Part shown: piece by piece, positions 1 through 6,179 of the stretch
Layout: each line of letters begins with the position of its first letter
Numbering within the stretch: the first letter of the stretch is position 1
NCBI GenBank assembly: GCA_964348225.1
Contig: CAYGBM010000027.1
Location: 1-14,594, forward strand
Direction of reading: 5' to 3'
From: CAYGBM01 sp964348225
GTDB lineage: Bacteria; Patescibacteriota; Minisyncoccia; Minisyncoccales; CG1-02-41-26
DNA length: 14,594 nucleotides
Made by a program: the position numbers and the translations under genes
Notes under the pieces: model-generated
Seen by the model: only the letters and a program-made list of their open reading frames with translations
Databases searched by the model: none
What the model was told of the DNA's origin: nothing

Positions 1-35
1 AAGCAAGGATACAGGGTTTTCATATAAAATAAATA

Positions 36-59
36 GACGCCTCGTGGGTGTGAGGCATC
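36..59 (-). terminator. Probable intrinsic terminator of the NHL lipoprotein gene
   Basis: Read on the minus strand, GATGCCTC and GAGGCGTC pair into an 8-bp stem with one G-U pair around an 8-base loop. The sequence TATTTATTTTAT follows. It lies about 25 bases after the stop codon of the lipoprotein gene. The T tract is interrupted, so termination may be only partial. Confidence 0.5.
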
Positions 60-84
60 TACCTTGCCGCTTTTTTACCTTAAA

Positions 85-1161
85 CTATCTCGTGGGAGAG
101 AATTTCATAATTCTGCTTCCCTCATCTGCGTTGTCAGAAACATACACGTTTCCGAAATTGTCTATCGCTATGCCGTAGGGTTCTATCCGGCCGTCCTCTG
201 ACGTCCATTGCGTGATAAACCCTCCGTCGGCATTGAATTTCTGAATACGATTATTCTGGGTATCCGCCACATAGACATTTCCCGTGTTATCCACCGCTAC
301 ATTACAGGGTTCAGTAAATTGACCTTCTGCATTTCCTTTACTGCCCCATTTTGTGACGAATGTGCCTTCCGAGGTAAGCTTCTGGATACGATTGTTGCCG
401 AAATCAGCCACATACACGTATCCTGAATTATCTACTGCAATTCCATTTGGGTAATGGAATTCTCCGTCAGTATCACTTTGAGTGCTTCCCCATTCGTCCA
501 GGATATTGCCATCTGAAGTGAATATTCTTATGCGGTGATTTAGTGGGTCAGTTGCATATAACCGACCCTCTCTTATCGCTATGCCGGAAGGTGTAAACGC
601 TTCAGCATAGCTTCGGGCGCTCCATCTTTTCACGAAATTACCGCTGGAGGTGAATTTCTGTATACAGGTGTTCTCTATGTCAGACACGTAGACATTTCCT
701 AAATTGTCTACTGCTATTCCCTGGGGATACTTGAACTGCCCCTCTTCTCTGCCAGATTCTCCTAGTTCTCTCAGAAAGCAACCATCGGCGTCAAAAACCT
801 GAACGCGATGATTACCGAAATCTGATACATATAGTTTTCTGCCATCCAGCGCCAGGAAGGTGGGTCTATAAAACTCTCCTGTTATAGCGCCCATTTCTCC
901 CCATTCCAATGTGCAGGTATACCTGCTGCTATGGGTATTGGGGTATTCCTGGTGTTCCCGTGGTATCTCTTCTGAGGGGTTTTGGGACGGCTCTGGCTCT
1001 GTTGCGTCCTCTGGCTCTGTTGCCTCTGTTGGTTTTGTTTGCGTTACAGTTGTTGGCTCCATTACTGTTTCTTTTCTACCGGGAGCTATCGGGTTGTCTT
1101 GTGAGCACGCTGCTGTCAGTATGAGTCCGATTACAATCAGGTAGTAAACCGCTTTCTTCAT
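85..1161 (-). CDS. Secreted lipoprotein with a six-bladed NHL-repeat beta-propeller
   Basis: The protein has 358 residues. It opens with a lipoprotein signal peptide: two lysines, a hydrophobic stretch to residue 18, then ILTAAC with Cys19 as the probable lipidated residue (Thr at -3 is slightly off consensus). Residues 28-75 form a Thr/Glu/Pro-rich linker. Six NHL repeats follow, at about 98-135, 146-180, 190-224, 237-272, 285-318 and 328-356. Each has the pattern G-I-A-V-D-N..G-N-V-Y-V-(A/S)-D..N-N-R-I-Q-K-F, and six repeats make a complete propeller. NHL propellers usually bind proteins, glycans or other ligands, and no catalytic residues are evident. The start is well supported by GGGAGGA about 8 bases upstream. 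Two hand-counted 60-base lines gave about 47% and 50% GC, well above the nearby genes. With the strong Shine-Dalgarno this suggests transfer. The ligand is unknown. Confidence 0.85.
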   Translation of the reverse strand: MKKAVYYLIVIGLILTAACSQDNPIAPGRKETVMEPTTVTQTKPTEATEPEDATEPEPSQNPSEEIPREHQEYPNTHSSRYTCTLEWGEMGAITGEFYRPTFLALDGRKLYVSDFGNHRVQVFDADGCFLRELGESGREEGQFKYPQGIAVDNLGNVYVSDIENTCIQKFTSSGNFVKRWSARSYAEAFTPSGIAIREGRLYATDPLNHRIRIFTSDGNILDEWGSTQSDTDGEFHYPNGIAVDNSGYVYVADFGNNRIQKLTSEGTFVTKWGSKGNAEGQFTEPCNVAVDNTGNVYVADTQNNRIQKFNADGGFITQWTSEDGRIEPYGIAIDNFGNVYVSDNADEGSRIMKFSPTR

Positions 1162-1168
1162 CGGTGAT

Positions 1169-1175
1169 TCCTCCC
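1169..1175 (-). promoter_or_regulatory. Strong Shine-Dalgarno site of the lipoprotein gene
   Basis: The minus strand reads GGGAGGA seven bases before the ATG at 1161. It fixes the start codon. It is the only canonical ribosome binding site I could find in the window, which sets this gene apart from its neighbours. A TATATA at 1183-1188 could be a -10 element, but no convincing -35 accompanies it. Confidence 0.75.
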
Positions 1176-1301
1176 TTTATTCTATATATTGCTCTGATTC
1201 TTAAAGAGCAGTTAAAGATTAAACTGATAGTTCTCTTTGGTTGTGTAAAACTAACCAAAAAGAAATTCCGCTTAGAAAAATACTGGTTTTTCTATATTTA
1301 T

Positions 1302-1333
1302 CATAACAAAAAACAAGGCTTTGTCAAGCCTTG
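1302..1333 (-). terminator. Strong intrinsic terminator of the polyprenyl synthase gene
   Basis: The minus strand reads CAAGGCTT, loop GACA, AAGCCTTG, then TTTTTTGTTATG. This is a perfect 8-bp stem with a tetraloop and a six-T run, 57 bases after the stop codon. The other strand has no T run, so it works in one direction only. It insulates the lipoprotein gene from upstream transcription. Confidence 0.85.
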
Positions 1334-1389
1334 CACAAAGGCTTATGCCAGCGCTAAATTAGGTTCTTTTATTGCGGTGAGGCTGAGGT

Positions 1390-2415
1390 TTATTTTTCCC
1401 TTTGGATAACAAAGCTGGCTAAGTCTTGCAAGGTTTTGTTCCATTTGTTTTGGGGGAGGGATTTAAGACTTAATTTTGCCTTGTTAACAAATTTTGCCCC
1501 GAATTTAAATGATTTTTCAAGGGCTTTTGTTTTTTGGATTAAAGCAATAGTTTCTTTTATATCTTTTTGGAATATTCTTTTCTTTTTTAAAACCCTTTGT
1601 ATTTTTTCTTTGTCTTGCTTTTTGAGCTCTTCTTGGGCAAACAATAGTACAATGTTGCCCCCTTTTCTTTCTTTTATATCTCCGCCGATTTTCTTGCCAA
1701 ACTTTTTTTCTTCACCAAAGATATCTAAAATATCATCTTTAATTTGGAAAGCCACGCCCAGGTTGAAGCCATAGTTTTTTAAAGACTCAATGTCCTTCTT
1801 CTTTCCCCCAGCACAGATTCCTCCAACTTCGCAGCAGGTTTGAAAAAGAGAAGTTGTCTTTTTTTTCACCATCTCAATATATTGTGTATGGGTTATATCG
1901 TGGGGGCGATTTTTCACTATATAGGGCTCTTCCTCTCTGCCTTTTCTTTCAAATAAAATATCCATAATTTCTCCTTCAACAATTGTTTTCATAGTTTTTG
2001 CAAAGATTTCAGAAATCTCAGCGGGGCGGGTTGAGAGGCTTGCTGCTTGAACAACTGAAGCACCATAGTCTATTCCTATGCATTCAGCAATCGATTTTCC
2101 GTATTTTGCCCAAACAGTTGCTTGTTTTCTTCTCATTGAGCTGTGGTCGATAATGTCGTCAATGATTAGGGTGTAGTTGTGGAGGATTTCCAAGCCAGCT
2201 GCTGGATACAAAACATCAGCTGTTTTTCCTCCGAGCAGATTACAGCTTATAATTGCCAAGGCTGGCCTCAGTCTTTTGCCGTCAGTTGAAACCTGATATC
2301 GAACAATTTTTCTAAATTTAGGCGAAACCGTGGCTAGTAGAACTTTTTCCATAACCGGGTCCACCTTTTTTTTGAATTTAGTTAAAAGTGATTTAAAATT
2401 TTCTTCTGGTAGCAT
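1390..2415 (-). CDS. Polyprenyl diphosphate synthase, short-chain (FPP/GGPP) type
   Basis: This 341-residue trans-prenyltransferase condenses isopentenyl diphosphate with an allylic diphosphate to build linear isoprenoids in the cytoplasm. Visible motifs are GKRLRP (46-51, substrate binding), the first Asp-rich motif DDIID (86-90), RRKQATVW (95-102), KKKTTSL (184-190) and the second Asp-rich motif FQIKDDILD (223-231). All metal-binding aspartates are present. The first motif has the two-residue DDxxD spacing of archaeal and long-chain enzymes, not the DDxxxxD of bacterial FPP synthases. Tyr81 lies five residues before it. In characterised type I enzymes an aromatic residue there limits the product to C15-C20, so a GGPP-like product is inferred. 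Length is normal for the family. No Shine-Dalgarno is visible. The gene is transcribed alone, with its own extended -10 and terminator. Confidence 0.88.
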   Translation of the reverse strand: MLPEENFKSLLTKFKKKVDPVMEKVLLATVSPKFRKIVRYQVSTDGKRLRPALAIISCNLLGGKTADVLYPAAGLEILHNYTLIIDDIIDHSSMRRKQATVWAKYGKSIAECIGIDYGASVVQAASLSTRPAEISEIFAKTMKTIVEGEIMDILFERKGREEEPYIVKNRPHDITHTQYIEMVKKKTTSLFQTCCEVGGICAGGKKKDIESLKNYGFNLGVAFQIKDDILDIFGEEKKFGKKIGGDIKERKGGNIVLLFAQEELKKQDKEKIQRVLKKKRIFQKDIKETIALIQKTKALEKSFKFGAKFVNKAKLSLKSLPQNKWNKTLQDLASFVIQREK

Positions 2416-2456
2416 ATAGTTTGCGATTTCAATCTTTTTTATTCTATCAATTTATT

Positions 2457-2465
2457 ATTATATCA
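2457..2465 (-). promoter_or_regulatory. Extended -10 promoter of the polyprenyl synthase gene
   Basis: The minus strand reads TGATATAAT, a perfect TGnTATAAT extended -10, 41 bases before the ATG. No good -35 hexamer lies 16-18 bases upstream, which is acceptable for extended -10 promoters. Predicted transcription starts about 35 bases before the gene. Confidence 0.6.
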
Positions 2466-2490
2466 CATCTTAAAAGAATCTGACACCAAA

Positions 2491-2519
2491 AGAAAAAGGC
2501 AGTTTTTCTGGCTACCTTT
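2491..2519 (-). terminator. Intrinsic terminator after the 43-residue membrane protein gene
   Basis: On the minus strand AAAGGTAG pairs with CTGCCTTT (8 bp, one G-U pair) around a 9-base loop, and TTCTTTT follows directly. It lies about 80 bases after the small gene and just upstream of the polyprenyl synthase promoter, so it separates the two transcription units. Confidence 0.55.
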
Positions 2520-2597
2520 CTCTTTGCTTTAATTTTTGAAAGCTTTAAATCTTTCTGGCGGCGTTTTTATCATTGGGGTTCTTGGTATATCGAGCGT

Positions 2598-2729
2598 TTA
2601 GGGCTTAGGGGGTGCGGCTTGTTTTTGTTTTGTTGTTGCTACTCCCTTTTTTCTTCCTGTAAAATACAGAGCAATGAAAATTACTACGCCCACAATAGCT
2701 ACTATAGTGAAAAGAGTTATTGGCTGCAT
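2598..2729 (-). CDS. 43-residue single-span membrane protein, function unknown
   Basis: ATG at 2729 opens a 43-codon frame ending in TAA. Residues 4-24 are almost entirely hydrophobic (ITLFTIVAIVGVVIFIALYF) and end in GRKKG, a clear transmembrane helix followed by positive charges. This predicts the N-terminus outside and the tail inside. The tail is short, Lys/Gln-rich, and ends in APPKP. The gene has a perfect TATAAT close upstream and a terminator downstream, which supports a real small gene and not a chance frame. It overlaps a longer frame in another register that only translates the neighbouring palindromes, which I rejected. I do not recognise a family. Confidence 0.6.
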   Translation of the reverse strand: MQPITLFTIVAIVGVVIFIALYFTGRKKGVATTKQKQAAPPKP

Positions 2730-2740
2730 GGTTTTTGTTT

Positions 2741-2746
2741 ATTATA
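2741..2746 (-). promoter_or_regulatory. -10 element of the 43-residue membrane protein gene
   Basis: The minus strand reads TATAAT, ending 11 bases before the ATG. Transcription would start about 5 bases before the start codon, giving an almost leaderless mRNA. No Shine-Dalgarno and no clear -35 are visible. Confidence 0.45.
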
Positions 2747-2789
2747 GTATTTTCTTTTTCTACGACCTTTTGATTTCCCCCTCAGAGAT

Positions 2790-2825
2790 GAACATAAGCA
2801 CTCGCTTCGCTCGTGCATTATGTTC
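2790..2825. repeat. Inverted repeat 1 of the intergenic palindrome cluster
   Basis: GAACATAA (2790-2797) pairs with TTATGTTC (2818-2825). GCAC (2798-2801) pairs with GTGC (2813-2816), with A2817 bulged. The 11-base centre is rich in CGC and CTC. No T run follows on either strand, so it is not an ordinary terminator. Confidence 0.7.
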
Positions 2826-2826
2826 T

Positions 2827-2855
2827 TTAGAAACCCTCGGTTTCTAACGTTTTTT
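2827..2855 (+). terminator. Inverted repeat 2 of the cluster; plus-strand terminator shape
   Basis: TTAGAAACC and GGTTTCTAA form a perfect 9-bp stem with a CTC loop. On the plus strand CG and six T residues follow, the layout of an intrinsic terminator. No plus-strand gene lies upstream of it, so it may block antisense transcription or simply belong to the repeat cluster. Confidence 0.5.
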
Positions 2856-2882
2856 CCTCCAGCAAAAGCCTGTTTTCCTACA

Positions 2883-2905
2883 CGGAGGGGAATTCTTCCC
2901 CTCCG
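2883..2905. repeat. Inverted repeat 3 of the intergenic palindrome cluster
   Basis: CGGAGGGGAA and TTCCCCTCCG are perfect 10-base complements around TTC. This is a GC-rich, very stable hairpin in an AT-rich setting. No T run follows on either strand. Confidence 0.75.
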
Positions 2906-2916
2906 ACCCACCCCTG

Positions 2917-2948
2917 TTGTATCGGAATTTATTGAAATTCCGATACAA
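2917..2948. repeat. Inverted repeat 4 of the cluster (14-bp perfect arms)
   Basis: TTGTATCGGAATTT (2917-2930) and AAATTCCGATACAA (2935-2948) are perfect complements around ATTG. It is the longest palindrome in the window. It lies about 110 bases past the murC stop and could protect the 3' end of that transcript. No T run follows, so it is not a standard terminator. Confidence 0.8.
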
Positions 2949-3056
2949 TGAACATATACAATGAAGTTAAATCAAAAGGAGGTTTTTGTCTATTAATACA
3001 TTTTAAAGATTTATCTTTTTAGGGTCAATCACTGTGCCTGTGGATAACTTTGATTA
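2949..3056. other. Intergenic remainder before the murC stop; no gene seen
   Basis: No supported gene is seen on either strand. An AAAGGAGG at 2974-2981 on the plus strand is not followed by a usable frame. AAAGAT and ATCTTT form a weak 6-bp palindrome at 3005-3018. TGTGGATAA at 3039-3047 is a perfect complement of the DnaA box TTATCCACA, but it is single. No clear terminator for the thpR-murC operon was found here. Confidence 0.5.
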
Positions 3057-4433
3057 TCAGAGAATATCTATTAACTGATTCACCAGTTCATAGATGTTCC
3101 CTGCGCCCATTATTATTACTACTTCCCCGCCCTGCAGGTCTTTTTTGAGATAGCCTATTATTTCATCTGTAGGAAGATAAATAACTTTTTCCCTTGCAAT
3201 TTTTTTGACCATTTCTTTAGTGCTGACCTCTTTTTTGATTTTTTCAGTTTCTCTGCCAGCTACATCATAAATATCCGTTAAAATAACTTTGTCAATGCTA
3301 GTTTCTTTAAATACCTTAATGAATTTATCAAATAAATAATAAGTACGTTGATATTGGTGGGGTTGGAAAACGCACCAAATTTTTTTTTCTGGAAATTTCT
3401 CTTGAGCTGCTTTTAAGGTAGCTTTAATTTCTGTTGGATGATGGCCATAGTCGCTAATAATTTTAAATTTTAAATTTTTAATTTTAAATTCTTTTTCTTC
3501 GAATCTGCGCCAAGAGCCTTGATATTCACCCAATGCTTTAAAAGAAACCTCATCCGAGATGCCCAAACTTCTTGCTACCATTAGAGCTGCCAAAGCATTT
3601 TCTATATTATGTTTTCCGGGCACCTGCAGAATTTTCTTTAATTTAGCAACCTCTTCTTTTTGTTTTGAAAATTGGAATTTGGAAATTGCCTGCCCGCCGA
3701 AGCTTTGGCGTAGACGGGGAAATTGCCTGCCCGCCGAAGCCTTGGCGAAGGAGGGGAAATTGGAAATTATGTTTTGGATATTCTTATCGTCGCCATTTAC
3801 TACTAGAGTCTCCTTCTCTGGCAAGTGCTCAATATATTTCTTGTATGTTGCTAGGATATGGTTAAGGTCTCGGTAATAATCAAGGTGCTCTTCTTCAATG
3901 TTGGTTAAAACAATAATCTTGGGCCAGTAATTCAGAAAAGATGCCTGCCATTCATCTGCTTCAATAACCAGATATTTGCTTTTGCCTGCTTTGAAATTAC
4001 TCTCTCCAAATTCTTGCAGTTTTGTGCCAATGATTACGGTTGGGTCAAGCCCAGCTTTGAGCATAATCAAGCCAATCATAGCAGAGGTTGTGCTTTTGCC
4101 ATGGGTGCCAGAAACCGCAATGCTAAAATATTCTTTGGTTAATTCACCCAAAGCCTCTGGGTAGGACAAACATTTTACACCCAGTCTCTTTGCTTGTTTC
4201 AGCTCTGGATTGTCTTTGGGTACAGCTGGGCTATAAATAACTAGATCAATCCCAGAGAGGATATTTTTTGCCCTGTGTTGTCCTATCTCAATTTTAGCCC
4301 CTCTTTTTTCTACTAGGTCAGTTATTTCTGTCCTAACCAAATCAGAGCCACTAACTTGGTGGCCCTGTGCTAGATAATGCTGGGCTAAAGCTGAAACCCC
4401 TATGCCGCCAATACCAATGAGGTGAATCTTCAT
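3057..4433 (-). CDS. murC: UDP-N-acetylmuramate--L-alanine ligase MurC
   Basis: This enzyme attaches L-alanine to UDP-MurNAc with ATP, the first peptide step of cytoplasmic peptidoglycan precursor synthesis. The protein has 458 residues, normal for MurC. The N-terminal UDP-binding domain begins with HLIGIGGIGVSALA (4-17). The central ATPase domain carries the P-loop SGTHGKST (108-115), IEADEW (157-162), TNIEEEHLDYY (177-187) and NGDD (213-216). PGKHNIENALAA (272-283) joins the C-terminal domain, which has SWRRFE (307-312), SDYGHHPTEIKA (327-338), FQPHQYQRT (356-364) and MGAGNIYEL (442-450). Residues 226-250 are unlike the family. They are encoded by a tandem 37-base palindromic repeat and probably form a surface loop between central-domain elements, so activity is likely kept. 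It lies 5 bases downstream of thpR in the same transcript. Confidence 0.95.
   Translation of the reverse strand: MKIHLIGIGGIGVSALAQHYLAQGHQVSGSDLVRTEITDLVEKRGAKIEIGQHRAKNILSGIDLVIYSPAVPKDNPELKQAKRLGVKCLSYPEALGELTKEYFSIAVSGTHGKSTTSAMIGLIMLKAGLDPTVIIGTKLQEFGESNFKAGKSKYLVIEADEWQASFLNYWPKIIVLTNIEEEHLDYYRDLNHILATYKKYIEHLPEKETLVVNGDDKNIQNIISNFPSFAKASAGRQFPRLRQSFGGQAISKFQFSKQKEEVAKLKKILQVPGKHNIENALAALMVARSLGISDEVSFKALGEYQGSWRRFEEKEFKIKNLKFKIISDYGHHPTEIKATLKAAQEKFPEKKIWCVFQPHQYQRTYYLFDKFIKVFKETSIDKVILTDIYDVAGRETEKIKKEVSTKEMVKKIAREKVIYLPTDEIIGYLKKDLQGGEVVIIMGAGNIYELVNQLIDIL
3458..3490. repeat. AT-only simple-sequence tract inside murC
   Basis: The plus strand repeats TTTTAAATTTT-like units and encodes the Lys/Phe/Ile-rich stretch EFKIKNLKFKII (MurC residues 315-326). 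A similar tract lies between genes at 9191-9235. It replaces a beta-hairpin that is variable in the family, just before the conserved DYGHHP motif. Confidence 0.5.
3681..3754. repeat. Tandem 37-base palindromic repeat inserted in murC
   Basis: Two copies of a 37-base unit (3681-3717 and 3718-3754) differ at only a few positions, and a partial GGAAATTGG begins a third. Each copy contains the near-palindrome CGCCGAAG/CTTTGGCG (one G-U pair). Because 37 is not a multiple of three, the copies are read in different frames: FAKASAGRQ from one and LRQSFGGQA from the other. Neither introduces a stop codon. The sequence is far more GC-rich than the flanking gene. It resembles palindromic elements that insert into coding sequence, such as the Rickettsia palindromic elements. 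Confidence 0.85.
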
Positions 4434-4438
4434 GAAAA

Positions 4439-5023
4439 TTAACTAAAACTTATTGAGCTTAATATTTTGTATTCTGCTCCGGTTCTGTGCAGTGTACTTT
4501 CCATAACCTCAATTGAGTTAACCTTGAAATTTAGTTCGATGTCTCTCTCAACTTGCGGTCTTTCTTCAGGCTCAATTCTTTTCCAAACCCAAGCCTTGAT
4601 TCTGGCTAAGGTAATATGCCCGCTAAAAGGGCGATTGTCAGATCTCAGTAAAATATTGCTTTCAGTCATTTTCTTTTTCAGGGTTTCAGACAAACACTCT
4701 AAGTCTTTATTTTTTTCAAGTTCCACCCAAATCAAACGCGGGGGCATGCTTCTTGGAGGTCCGTAGCAAACTTTTTTGAACTTTACTCCAAAAGGCTGCC
4801 AGCCTTGAACTGTTTGTTTTACAATTTGGCAAACCTGGGGAATTTTTTCTTCTTTAACATCGCCGATAAAAAGCAAAGTAATATGTAGATTATCCCTTTT
4901 TACCCATTTAGCTGCTGAATCCCCTACTTCTTCTGGGAAAGAATCTTTGATTTCCCTTGCCAAATTCCCCAGTTCCCCCTTGATTTCTCCTGGCAGATTT
5001 ACAGCAATAAAAACTCTTTTCAT
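4439..5023 (-). CDS. thpR: RNA 2',3'-cyclic phosphodiesterase (2'-5' RNA ligase family) ThpR
   Basis: This 194-residue protein belongs to the 2H phosphoesterase superfamily. Its members open 2',3'-cyclic phosphates on RNA and can join or split 2'-5' linkages in vitro. Both catalytic HxTx motifs are present, HITL at 47-50 (followed by LFIG) and HITL at 136-139 (followed by ARIK), at the usual spacing. The start MKRVFIAVNLP and the length match bacterial ThpR. It heads a two-gene operon with murC (5-base gap). Its extended -10 element ends only 10 bases before the ATG and no good Shine-Dalgarno is visible, so the mRNA may be nearly leaderless. The cellular substrate is not known for most homologues. 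The pairing with murC is probably a compact-genome effect. Confidence 0.92.
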   Translation of the reverse strand: MKRVFIAVNLPGEIKGELGNLAREIKDSFPEEVGDSAAKWVKRDNLHITLLFIGDVKEEKIPQVCQIVKQTVQGWQPFGVKFKKVCYGPPRSMPPRLIWVELEKNKDLECLSETLKKKMTESNILLRSDNRPFSGHITLARIKAWVWKRIEPEERPQVERDIELNFKVNSIEVMESTLHRTGAEYKILSSISFS

Positions 5024-5032
5024 AACTCTTGC

Positions 5033-5041
5033 ATTATAGCA
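5033..5041 (-). promoter_or_regulatory. Extended -10 promoter of thpR-murC
   Basis: The minus strand reads TGCTATAAT, a perfect TGnTATAAT. It ends 10 bases before the thpR ATG, which predicts a leader of at most a few bases. A run of T residues occupies the -35 region in place of a TTGACA-like hexamer. Confidence 0.65.
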
Positions 5042-5117
5042 AAAGATATTTCCCGAAAAAAGACTTGCTTTATGAACAAGGTGGTATTTTGCGTCTCTTT
5101 TTTTATAAAGCCTGATT

Positions 5118-5126
5118 TGATAGAAT
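5118..5126 (+). promoter_or_regulatory. Extended -10 promoter of the amrS operon
   Basis: The plus strand reads TGATAGAAT (TG-n plus TAGAAT, five of six bases). It ends 6 bases before the ATG at 5133, so the predicted start point falls on or next to that ATG, a leaderless mRNA. A T-rich stretch lies at the -35 position, as in the opposed thpR promoter. Confidence 0.55.
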
Positions 5127-5132
5127 GGATTA

Positions 5133-6176
5133 ATGAACCCCGTTATGAAGGAGTGTTATCTTTATAAAAAGTTGAAGGATAAAAAGGTGCAGTGCCAAAC
5201 CTGTGCTCATTATTGCTTAGTTGAAGATGGGAAAAGGGGTAAGTGCGGGGTGCGCGAAAACAGGGAGGGTAAACTTTTTTCTTTGGTTTACAACAAACCC
5301 TGTGCTTTAAACGTTGATCCCATTGAGAAAAAACCCTTTTTCCACTTTTTGCCCAGCACCTCATCATTATCTTTGGCAACAGTTGGGTGTAATTTTGCCT
5401 GTCATTCTTGCCAAAACTGGGAAATCTCTCAATTTCCTAAATCTGATAGAGGGGAGGTTGGTAGTGTCCTGGAAACTGCTGAGCTTGCTCCAGAGAAAAT
5501 AGTGGAAATGGCTTTGAAAGATAAGCTGCCCAGTATTTCTTACACCTATACCGAACCCACGGTTTTTTTAGAATACGCCCTAGACACAATGAAACTAGCA
5601 AAGAAACAGGGGCTCAAAAACAACTGGGTAACCAATGGCTTTATGTCAAAGCAGGCATTTGAGCTCATCAGCCCTTATCTAGACGCAGCCAATGTTGATT
5701 TAAAAAGCTTTGAGAACGAGTTTTACCAGAAATACTGCGCAGCAAGATTGCAGCCAGTTTTGGACACTCTTAAAAGGTTAAAGGGTAAAAATATTTGGGT
5801 AGAAGTAACTACCCTGGTAATTCCAGAGCTTAACGATTCTGAGAGAGTATTCAAAGGCATTGCTGAATTTATTAAAAACGAGCTTGGGTCAGAGACTCCT
5901 TGGCATATCTCGCAGTTCTCTGGCAGAATCTCCTGGAAGCTTCAGAATATTCCAGACACTCCCCTGACAACACTGCAAAAAGCCTATGAAATTGGCAAAG
6001 AGGCTGGCTTAAAATATGTTTACACAGGCAATGTGCCCGGAATTGATTCTGAGGACACCTATTGCTCAAAATGCAATGCCAAAATGATAGAAAGAAGCGG
6101 TTATTCCATTATCCGTTACGATAAAAACGGCAAATGCTCAAAATGTAAAACAGATTTGAATTTGATTTTAAAATAA
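5133..6176 (+). CDS. amrS: AmmeMemoRadiSam system radical SAM enzyme AmrS
   Basis: The protein has 347 residues, the usual family length. The radical SAM cluster motif CNFACHSC (Cys86, Cys90, Cys93, CxxxCxxC) binds the [4Fe-4S] cluster that cleaves S-adenosylmethionine. It is preceded by HFLPSTSSLSLATVG (71-85), close to the family's conserved lead-in. A Cys cluster (21, 24, 28, 38) lies near the N-terminus, and two CSKC pairs (311-314, 335-338) form a probable C-terminal zinc ribbon. Other conserved parts are YTYTEP (137-142), WVTNGF (165-170) and TGNVPG (298-303). The reaction catalysed by this family is not established. It heads a tight operon that includes AMMECR1 and a LigB/Memo-like protein, its known partners. 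The start at 5133 fits a leaderless transcript; an in-frame ATG four codons later is an alternative. Confidence 0.92.
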   Translation: MNPVMKECYLYKKLKDKKVQCQTCAHYCLVEDGKRGKCGVRENREGKLFSLVYNKPCALNVDPIEKKPFFHFLPSTSSLSLATVGCNFACHSCQNWEISQFPKSDRGEVGSVLETAELAPEKIVEMALKDKLPSISYTYTEPTVFLEYALDTMKLAKKQGLKNNWVTNGFMSKQAFELISPYLDAANVDLKSFENEFYQKYCAARLQPVLDTLKRLKGKNIWVEVTTLVIPELNDSERVFKGIAEFIKNELGSETPWHISQFSGRISWKLQNIPDTPLTTLQKAYEIGKEAGLKYVYTGNVPGIDSEDTYCSKCNAKMIERSGYSIIRYDKNGKCSKCKTDLNLILK

Positions 6177-6179
6177 AAT

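Noticed and set aside
909..1144. Plus-strand frames opposite the lipoprotein linker
   Set aside because: They are antisense to a gene with signal peptide, propeller repeats and ribosome binding site; their Leu/Val richness mirrors the Thr/Glu/Pro linker codons.
2717..2911. A 64-codon minus-strand frame rich in Arg, Gly and Lys
   Set aside because: It is a translation through three of the palindromes and overlaps the better supported 43-residue membrane gene and its promoter. No domain or hydrophobic core is visible.
2790..2948. Possible CRISPR array
   Set aside because: The inverted repeats differ from one another in sequence. There is no repeated unit with spacers and no cas gene in the window.
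3039..3047. Perfect DnaA-box complement TGTGGATAA, possible replication origin
   Set aside because: I found only one copy. No box cluster and no dnaA or dnaN gene are nearby, and a single 9-base match is expected by chance in a genome.
3559..3876. Plus-strand frames across the murC repeat containing CPPKLWRRRGN-like sequence
   Set aside because: They are antisense to conserved murC and arise from the palindromic repeat being open in several frames.
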